DNA of 64,000 nucleotides from Stenotrophomonas maltophilia (GTDB lineage: Bacteria > Pseudomonadota > Gammaproteobacteria > Xanthomonadales > Xanthomonadaceae): positions 1 to 64,000 of the forward strand of contig DJBL01000093.1 in assembly GCA_002435595.1 (NCBI GenBank), written 5' to 3'. This document shows, piece by piece, positions 16,537 to 27,100 of this stretch. Both the position numbers and the translations under genes were made by a program. The notes beneath the pieces were generated by a model. It was not told the origin of the DNA and ran no database searches. It saw nothing but the letters and a program-made list of their open reading frames with translations. The first letter of the stretch is position 1. Every line of letters begins with the position of its first letter.

Positions 16537-16863
16537 ATGAAGCGTTACCTGACCACCCTGCCGCTGCTTGCGGTGCTGGCCTGCGCCAGCGCCCACGCCG
16601 ACACCCTGCTGATCGACCGCAGCCAGGAAAAGCCCGCCACCGCCCTGCCCGTCCGCGGCCAGAGCATGCAGCAGGTGCAGGCCCGGTTCGGCGATCCCGG
16701 CGAACGCCTGGAGCCACGCGGCGGCCAGAAGCGCCAGTGGCCGACGATCAACCGCTGGGTCTACCCGCAGTTCACCGTCTACTTCGAGAAGCAGAAGGTG
16801 ATCGACGTGGTGGCCAACAAGGCCGACGCCAACGAAGTCGGCCCCAAGCCGCCGATCCGCTGA
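16537..16863 (+). CDS. small exported protein with a BamE/SmpA-like region, function unknown
   Basis: A 108-residue protein with a Sec signal (about residues 1-21, cut after AHA). The mature part contains GQSMQQVQARFGDPGERLEP, a tryptophan-tyrosine stretch (INRWVYPQ) and FTVYFEKQKVIDVV. This pattern (small helix pair, then W-x-Y strand, then a strand ending in V) resembles the SmpA/OmlA/BamE fold, but there is no lipobox, so it is not BamE itself. A GGGGAG lies before the ATG. The short gap to aguA holds a GCCCGCC/GGCGGGC hairpin (16874-16890). Confidence 0.65.
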   Translation: MKRYLTTLPLLAVLACASAHADTLLIDRSQEKPATALPVRGQSMQQVQARFGDPGERLEPRGGQKRQWPTINRWVYPQFTVYFEKQKVIDVVANKADANEVGPKPPIR

Positions 16864-16905
16864 CCCATTACCCGCCCGCCCACGGCGGGCCATCGCATCG
16901 AGACC

Positions 16906-17943
16906 ATGAACGACACGCTCCGCTTTCCGGCCGAATGGGAAACCCAGTCCGCCATCCTGATCGCCTGGCCCCACGCCGACACCGACTGGGCTGACCGCCT
17001 GGGTGACGTCGAGGACACCTACATCGCCCTGGTCGCTGCCATCACCCGCTTCCAGCCGGTGCTGATCATCGTCGCCGACGATGACCTGGAGGCCTACGCC
17101 GATGCGCGCCTGCGCTCCAACCGGATCGACACCGACCGTGTCCGTTTCGTCACCGCACAGTACGACGACACCTGGCTGCGCGACTCGGGCCCGATCACGC
17201 TCACCCGTGCCGACGGCGGCTTCCGCCTGCTCGATTTCCGCTTCACCGGCTGGGGCGGCAAGTTCGACGCCAGCCTGGACGACAAGCTGGTCGGGGTGCT
17301 GCACCAGGCCGGCGTGTTCGCGCCGGGGGCCGAGGTGCAGAGCATTCCGTTCGCGCTGGAAGGCGGCGGCATCGAGACCGACGGCGCCGGCACCCTGCTG
17401 ACCACCTGGCAGTGCCTGCACGAGCGTCATCCGGAGCGCAGCCGCGCATCGCTGAGTACCGACCTGGCCGCCTGGCTGCAGCAGGACCGCGTGCTGTGGC
17501 TGGACCACGGCTACCTGGAGGGCGACGACACCGACGCCCACATCGACACCCTGGCGCGCTTCGCCTCGGTGGACAGCATCGTCTACCAGGCCTGCGATGA
17601 CAGCAGCGATTCGCACTTCGCCGAACTGCAGGCGATGGGCAACGAACTGGCCGCGCTGCGCACCGCCGATGGCCAGCCGTACCGCCTGTTCCCGCTGCCG
17701 TGGGCGCAACCGGTGATCGACGACGGCCGCCGCCTGGCCGCGTCCTACGCCAACTACCTGATCCTCAACGGCGCGGTGCTGATGCCGGCCTACGGCGATG
17801 TGGCCGACGAGGCCGCGCGGGCGGTGCTGGCCCAGGCCTATCCGGACCGGGAGATCGTGCCGGTGCCGTGTCGTTCGCTGATCTGGCAGAACGGCAGCCT
17901 GCACTGCATCACGATGCAGTTGCCGGCAGGATTGCTGGCCTGA
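16906..17943 (+). CDS. aguA: agmatine deiminase
   Basis: Converts agmatine to N-carbamoylputrescine, the first step of the arginine decarboxylase route to putrescine. The 345-residue protein is of the PPAD/agmatine deiminase family: TWLRDSGP, FRFTGWGGKF, EGGGIETDG, GDDTDAHIDTLARF with the catalytic His, and NGSLHCITMQLP with the catalytic Cys near the C-terminus. The next gene of the pathway, aguB, follows on the same strand after 294 bases. Confidence 0.93.
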   Translation: MNDTLRFPAEWETQSAILIAWPHADTDWADRLGDVEDTYIALVAAITRFQPVLIIVADDDLEAYADARLRSNRIDTDRVRFVTAQYDDTWLRDSGPITLTRADGGFRLLDFRFTGWGGKFDASLDDKLVGVLHQAGVFAPGAEVQSIPFALEGGGIETDGAGTLLTTWQCLHERHPERSRASLSTDLAAWLQQDRVLWLDHGYLEGDDTDAHIDTLARFASVDSIVYQACDDSSDSHFAELQAMGNELAALRTADGQPYRLFPLPWAQPVIDDGRRLAASYANYLILNGAVLMPAYGDVADEAARAVLAQAYPDREIVPVPCRSLIWQNGSLHCITMQLPAGLLA

Positions 17944-18123
17944 TCGGCCACTGACCCGCCCGGCCTGATTGGCCGCAGCGGGTGGGGGCGGTGCGGGAAC
18001 CCCTCATGCCCCCGCACACCCGCTGCGACCCACCTTCAACCGTGGGTCGGCAGCCGATGCAGGTGCGACCGCCCACCGCCGATGATCGCGGCCGGTCCGG
18101 TGCGCTTGCGGCCATCGCGCGGC

Positions 18124-18140
18124 GCCGGCCAGCGGCCGGC
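18124..18140. repeat. REP-like palindrome in the aguA-aguB gap
   Basis: GCCGGCC and GGCCGGC form a 7-bp stem around AGC. The whole gap 17944-18237 is GC-rich with further dyads (for example around 17956-17985) but no gene, and I see no clear promoter in it. Confidence 0.45.
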
Positions 18141-18237
18141 ACCGCCGCTGCATGGGCACTGCCCATTTAGCGGCCAGCACGCTGCGTGCACCCATCCGCG
18201 ATAAACTGCGTTTTTCCCCCTGCAGGACCGTCTCCGG

Positions 18238-19125
18238 ATGAGCTCACGCCACACCCTTTCCGTCGCCCTGATCCAGGAGCGCAACCACGGCGATGCCGAG
18301 GCCAATCTGGGCGTCATCGAAGCGCGCGTGGCTGAAGCGGCCGCACAGGGTGCCAAGCTGATCCTGCTGCAGGAACTGCACAACGGCGCGTACTTCTGCC
18401 AGCACGAGTCGGTCGATGAATTCGACCTGGCCGAGCCGATCCCGGGCCCGAGCACCGAGCGCCTGGGCGCACTGGCCAGGAAGCATGGCGTGGTGATCGT
18501 CGGTTCGCTGTTCGAGCGCCGCGCCGCCGGGCTGTACCACAACACCGCGGTGGTCTTCGAGAAGGACGGCACCCTGCTCGGCAAGTACCGCAAGATGCAC
18601 ATCCCGGACGATCCGGGCTTCTACGAAAAGTTCTACTTCACCCCGGGTGACATCGGCTTCAAGCCGATCGACACCTCGGTCGGCCGCCTCGGCGTGCTGG
18701 TGTGCTGGGACCAGTGGTACCCGGAGGCGGCGCGCCTGATGGCGCTGGCCGGCGCCGAACTGCTGCTCTACCCCACCGCCATCGGCTGGGATCCGGACGA
18801 CCAGAAGGATGAGCAGGGCCGCCAGCGCGATGCGTGGGTGCTCAGCCATCGCGGCCACGCCGTGGCCAACGGCGTGCCGGTGCTGAGCTGCAACCGGGTC
18901 GGCCATGAAGCCTCGCCGCTGGGCGCCTCGGGCATCCAGTTCTGGGGCAACAGCCACGTGCTGGGCCCACAGGGCGAGTTCATCGCCGAAGCCGGTGGCG
19001 AGCCCACCGTGCTGCTGTGCGAGGTCGACCTGCAGCGCAGCGAACACGTGCGCCGGATCTGGCCGTTCCTGCGTGATCGCCGCATCGATGCATACGGCGA
19101 CCTGCTCAAGCGCTACATCGACTGA
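18238..19125 (+). CDS. aguB: N-carbamoylputrescine amidase
   Basis: Hydrolyses N-carbamoylputrescine to putrescine, CO2 and ammonia. The 295-residue protein belongs to the nitrilase superfamily; the Glu-Lys-Cys triad is visible in LLQELHNGAYF, GKYRKMHIPDD and VLVCWDQWYPEAAR. It starts at the ATG at 18238 and is the partner of aguA. Together the two genes give a putrescine source that does not need ornithine. Confidence 0.94.
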   Translation: MSSRHTLSVALIQERNHGDAEANLGVIEARVAEAAAQGAKLILLQELHNGAYFCQHESVDEFDLAEPIPGPSTERLGALARKHGVVIVGSLFERRAAGLYHNTAVVFEKDGTLLGKYRKMHIPDDPGFYEKFYFTPGDIGFKPIDTSVGRLGVLVCWDQWYPEAARLMALAGAELLLYPTAIGWDPDDQKDEQGRQRDAWVLSHRGHAVANGVPVLSCNRVGHEASPLGASGIQFWGNSHVLGPQGEFIAEAGGEPTVLLCEVDLQRSEHVRRIWPFLRDRRIDAYGDLLKRYID

Positions 19126-19144
19126 CACCCAGGATCCCCCTTCC

Positions 19145-19675
19145 GTGACCGTGCAGCTGCGCGACGCCCGTGACACCGACATCGACGCCATCACCGCGAT
19201 CTACGCGGTGGAGGTGACCGACCTGGTCAACACCTACGAGTACGACGTGCCCGACGCGGCGGAGATGCTGCGCCGCATGCACGATATCGTCGGCCGCGGC
19301 TTCCCCTACCTGGTGGCCGAGGTCGATGGCCAGGTGGCCGGCTATGCCTACGCCAATACCTACCGCGGGCGCATCGCCTACCAGTACACGGTGGAGAACT
19401 CGGTCTACGTGGCCGGCGGTTTCCAGGGCCGTGGCGTGGGCACCGCATTGATGCAGGGGCTGATCGATGCCTGCGTGGCGCGCGGCTACCGTCAGATGGT
19501 GGCGGTGATCGGCGAGCCGACCAACACCGCCTCGATCAAGCTGCACGAACGTTTTGGTTTCCACACCGTGGGTATTTTCCGCGGCCTCGGCCGCAAGCAC
19601 GGCCGCTGGCTGGACACCGTCCAGATGCAGCGCGCGCTCGGCGATGGTGCCGACAGCGCCCCTTCGAATGAATGA
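19145..19675 (+). CDS. GNAT N-acetyltransferase, phosphinothricin acetyltransferase-like
   Basis: A 176-residue GNAT protein with the acetyl-CoA loop GGFQGRGVGTALM and the subfamily signature AYQYTVENSVYV, ending in HERFGFHTVGIFRGLGRK and WLDTVQM. This layout is that of Pat/Bar- and MnaT-like enzymes that acetylate phosphinothricin, methionine sulfoximine or related amino acids; the true substrate is not known. The GTG at 19145, 19 bases after aguB, gives the family start. The stop overlaps the next start. Confidence 0.8.
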   Translation: MTVQLRDARDTDIDAITAIYAVEVTDLVNTYEYDVPDAAEMLRRMHDIVGRGFPYLVAEVDGQVAGYAYANTYRGRIAYQYTVENSVYVAGGFQGRGVGTALMQGLIDACVARGYRQMVAVIGEPTNTASIKLHERFGFHTVGIFRGLGRKHGRWLDTVQMQRALGDGADSAPSNE

Positions 19676-20900
19676 AATGACTGAAGCCCACATTGATGAC
19701 ACCGGCGATGCGTTGTTCGCCGGCCAGCCCGTGCGCGTGGTCGAGCGCGATGGCGTGCGCTACACCCTGCTCGGCACCGCCCACGTGTCCCAGGCCAGCG
19801 TGGAGGCGGTGGAGCGCGCGATCGGCAGTGGCCGTTTCGACGCGGTCGCCGTCGAGCTGGATGCGCAACGCCTGCAGGCGTTGACCAACCCCGATGCCCT
19901 GGCCAAGCTGGATCTGGTCGAGGTGATCCGCAAAGGGCGCGTGGCCCTGTTCGCCGCCAACCTGGCACTGGCCGCCTATCAGCGCCGCCTCGCCGAGCAG
20001 TTGGGGATCGAACCCGGCGCCGAACTCAAGCGCGCGGTGACGCTGGCCAACGAACGCAACCTGCCGGTGCACCTGATCGACCGCGAAGTCGGGCTGACCT
20101 TCAAACGCGCCTCGCAGCGACTGGGCTTCTTCGGCCGGATCAAGCTGGTGACGGGCCTGGGCGCAGGCCTGTTCGCGTCCGACGAAGTGGGCGAGGACGA
20201 GATCGAAAAGCTCAAGCAGGGCGACATGCTGGAGGCCAGCTTCGGTGAGTTCGCCAGCGAAAGCCCGGCCCTGTACGAGACCATCATCGGCGAGCGCGAC
20301 CGCTACATGGCCACGCGCCTGCGCGAAGTGCACGACCCGGCCCAGCGCGAAGTGCTGGCAGTGGTCGGCGCCGGTCACCTCGCTGGCCTGGCCAGGTACC
20401 TGGAGACCGACACCGATGCCCCCGGCCCGCTGCGCGAGTCGCTGGAAGCGGTGCCCAGGAAGCGCAACATCCCCTGGATCACCCTGACCATCCTGGCCGT
20501 GGTGCTGACCGGCATCGCGGTGGGCTTCTACCGCGGCGGCCTGGGCATGGGCAGCGAGCTGCTGCTGACCTGGGCGATGTACACCGGCGGCCTGGCCGGC
20601 CTGGGCTGCCTGCTGGCCGGCAGCCACCCGCTGAGCATCCTGACCGCGGTCGTGGTGGCCCCGTTCAAACCCTTCCGGTTGAGCATCCCGACCGGCGCGT
20701 TCGCCGCCCTGGTGGAAACACGGTTGCGCAAGCCGGCCTACGCCGATTTCCTCAAGCTGCGCGACGACGCGCAGAGCGTGAAGGGCTGGTACCGCAACCG
20801 GGTAACCCGGGTGGTGCTGACCTTCATGCTGACCAACCTGGGCAGCATGCTGGGATTGTGGCTGACCGGGTTCCAGGTGTGGGGGAAGGTGGCGGGGTAA
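19668..20900 (+). CDS. TraB/PrgY-family protein
   Basis: A 410-residue protein with the TraB-domain motifs GTAHVS near the N-terminus, AVELDAQRLQAL, ERDRYMATRL and VVGAGHLAGLARYL, then a hydrophobic C-terminal region with about three membrane segments after residue 260. In Enterococcus relatives block pheromone activity, and distant TraB-domain proteins resemble TIKI proteases, but the role in Gram-negative bacteria is unclear. Two start codons are possible (19668 and 19677); both overlap or abut the GNAT stop, so translation is probably coupled. Confidence 0.78.
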   Translation: MNEMTEAHIDDTGDALFAGQPVRVVERDGVRYTLLGTAHVSQASVEAVERAIGSGRFDAVAVELDAQRLQALTNPDALAKLDLVEVIRKGRVALFAANLALAAYQRRLAEQLGIEPGAELKRAVTLANERNLPVHLIDREVGLTFKRASQRLGFFGRIKLVTGLGAGLFASDEVGEDEIEKLKQGDMLEASFGEFASESPALYETIIGERDRYMATRLREVHDPAQREVLAVVGAGHLAGLARYLETDTDAPGPLRESLEAVPRKRNIPWITLTILAVVLTGIAVGFYRGGLGMGSELLLTWAMYTGGLAGLGCLLAGSHPLSILTAVVVAPFKPFRLSIPTGAFAALVETRLRKPAYADFLKLRDDAQSVKGWYRNRVTRVVLTFMLTNLGSMLGLWLTGFQVWGKVAG

Positions 20901-20920
20901 ACGCTGCGCACCCGCAACGG

Positions 20921-20952
20921 AAAAAGGCCACGCACTGCGTGGCCTTTTTTTT
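20921..20952. terminator. bidirectional terminator between traB-like gene and the efflux operon
   Basis: GGCCACGC and GCGTGGCC (loop ACT) are flanked by AAAAA and a run of eight T. It can end the plus-strand traB transcript and the minus-strand RND operon, which converge here. Confidence 0.92.
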
Positions 20953-20957
20953 CGTAC

Positions 20958-21012
20958 CGGCCAACGGCCGCTACCTGCGCATCCCGTGGAGCCGACCAAC
21001 GGTCGGCTCTAC
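20958..21012 (-). repeat. pair of GTAG-headed REP palindromes
   Basis: Two palindromes lie in the same orientation, each ending in CTAC on the plus strand (GTAG on the minus): CGGCC-AAC-GGCCG-CTAC (20958-20974, approximately) and AGCCGACC-AAC-GGTCGGCT-CTAC (20990-21012). They fit Stenotrophomonas SMAG elements, which often occur in pairs. Confidence 0.75.
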
Positions 21013-21035
21013 CGCACTGCGTTGCGCCCGGCCGC

Positions 21036-24000
21036 TTACGCGGCCGTTGCTGCTTCACCCTTGGCCGGCAGGCCACGGGCGCGGCGGATGATGCGCGACA
21101 CGGCGCTGCTCATGTCATCGAGCAGCGCGTAGATGGTCGGCAGGAACAGCAGGCTGACCACGGTGGAGAACGCCAGGCCGCCGGCGATGGCGCGGGCCAT
21201 CGGGTAGTACGGTGGGCCATCGCCGAGCAGCTGGGTGTCGGTGAGCGAAATCGGGACCATCGCCAGGATCGCCGTACCCATGGTCATCATGATCGGCCGC
21301 AAGCGCTCGCGCGAGCCCTCCACCAGCGCCTGCGTGCGCCCTACCCCACGGCGTCGCAGGTTGTTGATGTGCTCGATCATCACGATGCCGTTGTTCACCA
21401 CCACGCCCATCAGCACCAGGATGCCGATGAAGGACATGATCCCGAACGAGGTGCCGGTGAGCCAGAACAGCCAGAACACCCCGAAGATCGAGAACAGCAC
21501 CCCGCTCATGATCGCCGCCGGGAACAGCAGCGATTCGAACACCGCGGCCATCACCACGTAGATCATCACCAGCGCGATGATCAGGTTGAACAGCATCTGC
21601 TGCATGGCCTCGTTGTCATCGCCGTAGTCGCCCCCATCGAAAGTGAAGCTGTAGCCGGCCGGGAAGCTCATCGGCTTCAGGGTTTCCTCCATCGCCTTGC
21701 GGGCCTCGGGCGCGGTCACCTTCTCGGCCAGGTTGGCCTTGAGGGTCAGCGTGGTCTGTCGATTGGTACGCCCCACCCGCGTGGCCGCGGGCTTGATCGA
21801 GACATCGACCAGGCTCAGCAGCGGCACCGAGCGACCGTCGCCGGTGCGCACGGTGAAGCTGGCCAGGTCTTCCGGGCTGCTCTGCTCGGCCCCGGCGAAA
21901 CGCACCCACACCGGCACTTCGCTGTCGCCGCGGCGGAACTCGCGCAGCGGCGCGCCGCGCAACGCCAGGCCCACGAAACTGGCCACCTGTTCGGCGTTGA
22001 AGCCGAATGCGGCCGCGCGTTCGCGGTCGACATGGATGGCCAGCTCGCTGCCCTTCTCGCCGTTGTCGATGCGCACATCGCGCAGCTCCTTGCGCCGGGC
22101 CAGCAGCGGCACCACTTCCTCGCCGATCTCCTGCAGCATCTTGGTGGAGTCGCCCACCAGCTGCACCTGCACGGTCTGGCTGCCGCTACCACCGCCATCG
22201 CCGCCCTGGTTGCCGACGATGTAGTCGGCGCGCGCCGAGCGCGGCAAGCCCTTGCGCAGCACTTCCTGCACCGCGGGCAGGTTGTCGGCGTGCTCCGGGT
22301 CGAAGGTCACCGTGGTGCTGCTGCCTTCCTGCTCGCTGTACCAGGAATACACCTGGGTGATGTGCAGCTTCTCGCGGTTGTCATCCAGGTAGCGCTCCAC
22401 GCGCGCGATCTCTTCGGACATCTGCCCGTAGGTGTAGGCGCCCTTCCAGTTGTAGCCGATGAAGATGTCCTTGCCGCCTTCGCCGCCGAACATGTCCACC
22501 TTGGTCAGCTTCATCGGCACCAGGCTCACCAGCACCACCAGGAGGATGCCGAACACGCTCCAGCCGCGGTGCTCCAGCGTCCACTGCAGCAGGCGCGCAT
22601 AGCGCCGCTGCAGGCGTGCGATCACCCCGCGTTCGGAATGCACCAGCTTGGGCGTCTGCATGCGGGCGGACAGCATCGGGATCAGGCTCACCGCGACCAG
22701 CCACGAGGCCAGCAGCGAGACCGAGATGGTGATCGCGATCTGCGCCATGAAGATGCTGATGTTGTTGGTTTCACCAAACAGGTTGGGCACGAACACGATG
22801 CAGTGGCACAGGGTGCCGGCGCTGAGCGCGATGGCCACGTTGCGGGTGCCGATGATCGAGGCCAGCCGCGGCTGGTCGGGCATGCGCTCGCGTTCCTGGT
22901 AGATGCTCTCCACCACCACTACCGCATTGTCCACCAGCATGCCCACCGCCAGCAGCAGCCCCATCATGCTCAGGATGTTGAGGGTGACGCCGGCGAAGTA
23001 CATGAAGCCCAGGGTGATCACGAAACAGATCGGAATGGCCAGGGTCACCATCAGGGTGGACGGCCAGTGGCGCAGGAAGAAGAACAGCACCGTGACCGAC
23101 AGCAGCAGGCCCACCGCACCGGCTTCGGCCAGCTCCAGCAGCGAGGAGGTCACCGTCTTGCCCTGGTTGTCGATCACCTTGATCTGCACGTCGCGCATCG
23201 AGGGCTGCTTGCGGATCGCCTCGACCTCGGCCAGCGCCGCGCGCGAGACTTCCACCAGGTTGGCGCTGCGTTCCTTGTAGATATCCAGGCCCACTGCCGG
23301 ATTGCCATCCAGGCGCCGGCCGTAGTTCATCCGGGTCGGCTTGAGCCGGATCTCGGCGATGTCGCCCAGGCGCAGGCCCTTGGTGTCGATGACCAGGTCG
23401 CGCAGCTCCTGCAGGTCGGTGATCTCACCCACCGGCTGGATGCGCACGCGCTGGCCGTTGTCGTCGATCTGCCCGGCGGAAATCGAGAAATTGAGCGTGC
23501 GCAGGCGATCGTTGAGCTCGTTGATGCTCAGGTTGTGCGCGGTCAGGCGATCGCCATTGATCGCGATCTCGACCTCGTTGGGCGGGGCCCCGGAGATGTT
23601 GACCCGGGCCACGCCGGGAATGCGCTCGATGCGCCGCTTGAACTCGCGGTCGAGCATGTCATAGGCACCGGTGAGGTCGATGCTGCTGGCCAGGCGCACC
23701 TTCAGCACCGGCTCGTCGCTGCTGGACCACTTGAACACGTTGTAGCGCTGCAGGTCGTCGGGCAGGTCGCTGCGGATCGCATCGATGCGCTCGCGCGCGT
23801 CGGAGGCGGCGATGGCGATATCGCGATCCCAGTCGGTGAACTCGATGAAGATGCTGGCGCCTTCGGAGGTGGCCGAGGAGCGCATGCGCTTGATCCCGGT
23901 CATGGTGGCCAGCGCTTCCTCGGTGGGCCGGATGATGGTGCGCTCCACCTCTTCCGGGGTCGAACCGGTGTAGGGCACCTGCACGAACAGGAACGGCGCG

Positions 24001-24122
24001 GAGATGTCCGGCAGCGCCTCCAGCGGCAGCCGGAACGAGGCGATCAGGCCCACCACCACCAGTGACACGAAGCACATGATGGTGGTGATGGGACGGCGGA
24101 TGGAGAACTCGGCGACGCTCAT
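21036..24122 (-). CDS. RND efflux pump subunit, second of the pair
   Basis: A 1028-residue inner-membrane RND (HAE1-like) transporter: one membrane segment at residues 12-30, a large periplasmic loop, five helices from about 335, a second loop and the last six helices. In the fourth helix the usual Asp pair is Asp398-Asn399 (GMLVDNAVVVVES). The second Asp is often part of the proton relay, so this subunit may work with or depend on the preceding pump. Its ATG overlaps the stop of that gene by four bases. No outer-membrane channel gene follows. Confidence 0.88.
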   Translation of the reverse strand: MSVAEFSIRRPITTIMCFVSLVVVGLIASFRLPLEALPDISAPFLFVQVPYTGSTPEEVERTIIRPTEEALATMTGIKRMRSSATSEGASIFIEFTDWDRDIAIAASDARERIDAIRSDLPDDLQRYNVFKWSSSDEPVLKVRLASSIDLTGAYDMLDREFKRRIERIPGVARVNISGAPPNEVEIAINGDRLTAHNLSINELNDRLRTLNFSISAGQIDDNGQRVRIQPVGEITDLQELRDLVIDTKGLRLGDIAEIRLKPTRMNYGRRLDGNPAVGLDIYKERSANLVEVSRAALAEVEAIRKQPSMRDVQIKVIDNQGKTVTSSLLELAEAGAVGLLLSVTVLFFFLRHWPSTLMVTLAIPICFVITLGFMYFAGVTLNILSMMGLLLAVGMLVDNAVVVVESIYQERERMPDQPRLASIIGTRNVAIALSAGTLCHCIVFVPNLFGETNNISIFMAQIAITISVSLLASWLVAVSLIPMLSARMQTPKLVHSERGVIARLQRRYARLLQWTLEHRGWSVFGILLVVLVSLVPMKLTKVDMFGGEGGKDIFIGYNWKGAYTYGQMSEEIARVERYLDDNREKLHITQVYSWYSEQEGSSTTVTFDPEHADNLPAVQEVLRKGLPRSARADYIVGNQGGDGGGSGSQTVQVQLVGDSTKMLQEIGEEVVPLLARRKELRDVRIDNGEKGSELAIHVDRERAAAFGFNAEQVASFVGLALRGAPLREFRRGDSEVPVWVRFAGAEQSSPEDLASFTVRTGDGRSVPLLSLVDVSIKPAATRVGRTNRQTTLTLKANLAEKVTAPEARKAMEETLKPMSFPAGYSFTFDGGDYGDDNEAMQQMLFNLIIALVMIYVVMAAVFESLLFPAAIMSGVLFSIFGVFWLFWLTGTSFGIMSFIGILVLMGVVVNNGIVMIEHINNLRRRGVGRTQALVEGSRERLRPIMMTMGTAILAMVPISLTDTQLLGDGPPYYPMARAIAGGLAFSTVVSLLFLPTIYALLDDMSSAVSRIIRRARGLPAKGEAATAA

Positions 24123-27100
24123 GCCGGCTCCTGTGCGCTACCACCCACGCGCGGCTCGGCAGTGCCGGCGTGCTGGCGGCCGCGCTGCCGATAGTAGGCA
24201 TCGCCGCGCCGGTCGAGCAGGTCGTACACCACCGGGATCACCACCAGGGTCAGCAGGGTGGACACCAGCAGGCCGCCAATCACGGTGATGGCCATCGGCG
24301 CACGCACTTCGGCGCCCTCGCCCATCGCCACCGCCAGCGGCAGGAACCCGAACAGGGTGCACAGGGTGGTCATGATGATCGGGCGCAGGCGCGAGCGCGC
24401 GCCTTCCACCAGCGCCTCCCGCTTGGGTAGCCCGGCTTCGCGCAGCTGGTTGACCTTGTCGATGAGGATGATCGCGTTCTTGGTGACCAGCCCCACCAGC
24501 AGGATCAGACCGATGAACACCACCACCGAGATCGGCTTGCCGGTGAGCATCAGGGCCAGGATCGCGCCGACCAGGGCCAGCGGGATGGTGAACAGGATGA
24601 CAAACGGATGCAGCAGCGACTCGAACTGCGAGGCCATCACCAGGTAGACCAGGAAAATCGCCAGGCCGAAGGCGAATATCAACGAACGCGCCGATTCGGC
24701 CAGCTCCTCGCCCTGCCCGCCGATGTGCATGCCGACCCCGGCGCCCAGCGGGTCCTTGGCCACCATGTCCTGCACCTCGCGCACCGCAGCGCCCAGGTCG
24801 ATGTCGCGCAGGTTGGCCGAGACCACCGCCACGCGGGTCTGGTCGGCGCGATGGATTTCGCTGGGACCGTTGGTGGCGACCACCTCGGCCACCGCATCAA
24901 GGGTGACCGGACGACTGCTGCCCGGATTGACGATCAGACGGCGGATGCTGTCCACGCTGGCGCGGTCGCCTTCCTGGGCACGCACCAGAACGTCGATCTT
25001 GCGGTCGCGGAAGCTGTAGCGGGTGGCCACGTCGCCGCGCACTTTTTTGACCACCACGTCGGCGATCTGGCGCGTGGTCAGGCCCAGCGCACCGGCGCGT
25101 TCCTGGTCGAAGCGGATCTGGATTTCCGGGAAGCCCTCTTCCACCGTGGATTTGACGTCGGCGTAGTGCGGGTTGTCGCGCAGCATCGCCGCCAGGGCCT
25201 GGCCGGCGCGCTCCAGCGTGGCCATGTCCTGGCCGCGCAGTTCCACTTCCAGCGGCGTGGAGAAACTGAACAGCGCCGGCCGCGCGAAGTCGACCTGCAC
25301 CCCGGGGTGCTGCTGCATCGAGGCACGCAGGCGCTCGGTGATCGCCGCTTCGGTGCGGGCATCGCCACCGCCGGCCATCACCACGGTGAGCTTGCCGATG
25401 TTCTCCCCGCTTTCGGTCGGGCTGGCATCCAGCCGCGTGCCGCTGCCGCTGACCCCGTACAACGACGTGATCTGGTCGTCCTTGGCATGCGCCAACTGCA
25501 GCTCGCGGACCAGTGCATCGGTCTGCTTGAGCGGCGTGCCGGCCGGCAGCTTGGCGGTCATCTCAAAGCGATCCTGGGCCAGCTGCGGGATCAGGTCGGC
25601 GCCGAGCGTGGGGACCAGCGCCATGGTGGCCACGAAGGCCAGCGCGGCCAGGCCCAGCACCTTGCCGGGGTGATGCAGCGCACCGGGCAGCAACCTGAGG
25701 TAGCCGCGCTCGGCGCCGGCATAGGGCTTCATCGCCACATCGCTGGCCTTGCGCATTACCGGGCCCACCACGGCCACCCCTGCACGCCACACCCGCACCA
25801 CCAGCCAGGCCACGCCGAAGCAGCTCCAGCGCACCAGCGCACCGATGCCGCGACGGCCACCGGCGACCGGCTTGAGCCAGCGCTGTTGAGGCTGCCATGC
25901 CGCGTGCGCGGGCTCTTCCGGGAAGGCCAGCGGCGGACGGCCCTTGAGCGAGCTCAGCATCGGGATCAGGGTCATCGACACCAGCAGCGAGATCGCAATC
26001 GCGATCGCCACGGTCAGCGCCTGGTCGCGGAACAACTGGCCGGCGATGCCGTCCACGAACACCAGCGGCAGGAACACCGCGATGGTGGTCAGGGTCGAGG
26101 CGACCACCGCCATGCTCACCTCACGGGTACCGGCGATGGCCGCCTGCAGGATGCCCAGGCCACGCTCGCGGGCCTTGGCGATGCTCTCCAGCACCACGAT
26201 CGAATCGTCCACCACCAGGCCGGTGGCCAGGGCCAGGCCGCCGAGCGACATCACGTTCAGGCTCAGGCCCATCTGGCCCATGAAGAAGAACGTGGTGATG
26301 ATCGAGACCGGCAGCGACAGGCTGATCACGAACGTGCTCCAGCCATCACGCAGGAACAGGAAGATGATCAGGATCGCCAGCAGGCCGCCGATCACCGCGT
26401 CCTTCTTGACGTCGCTGATGGCGTGCTCGATGAAACGCGACTGGTCTTCGATGGTGGTCAGCGTGGCGTCGCCGGGGATCTGGCCCTTGATCTGCTCCAG
26501 CCGCGCGCGCAGCGCCGCGGCAGTGGCGACGGTGTTGGCATCGCCTTCCTTGTAGATGGCCAGTTCGACCGCTTCCTTGCCGCCCAGGCGGATGATCGCC
26601 TCGCGCTCCTTGTAGCCCTGGCGCACGGTGGCCACGTCCTTGAGCCGCACCGGCACGCCATTGGCGATGGTCGAGGAACTGCTGCTGGACGCACTCTGCG
26701 CGGCCGATGCCGCGGCCACGGCCGCATCCGACCCGGTCGAGGCGGCGATCGCGAACATCTGCTGCATGGCCGCGTCGGCGGCGCTGCCGTTGCTGCCCTG
26801 GGTGGTCACCAGCAGGTTGCGGATGTCCTCCAGGTCGGCGAACTGGTTCACGGTACGCACCAGGAAGCGCTGCGAGCCTTCCTCCAGGCGGCCACCGGAG
26901 ATATTGATGTTCTCGTCCTTGAGCCGCTTGATGACGTTGTCGATCGGCAGGTTGAGCTGGGCCAGCTTCTGCTGGTCGATGTCCACCTGGATCTCGTCTT
27001 CCAGGCCCCCGCCCACCTTCACCGCGGCCACGCCGGCCACCGGCTCGAGCTTCTTCTTCAGGTCTTCATCGGCGTAGCGGCGCAGCTCGGTGAGCTGGCG

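Noticed and set aside
19145..20900. GNAT and TraB-like genes as a toxin-antitoxin or resistance module
   Set aside because: The GNAT protein has the length and motifs of a metabolic acetyltransferase, not of a TacT-type toxin, and no small antitoxin precedes it.
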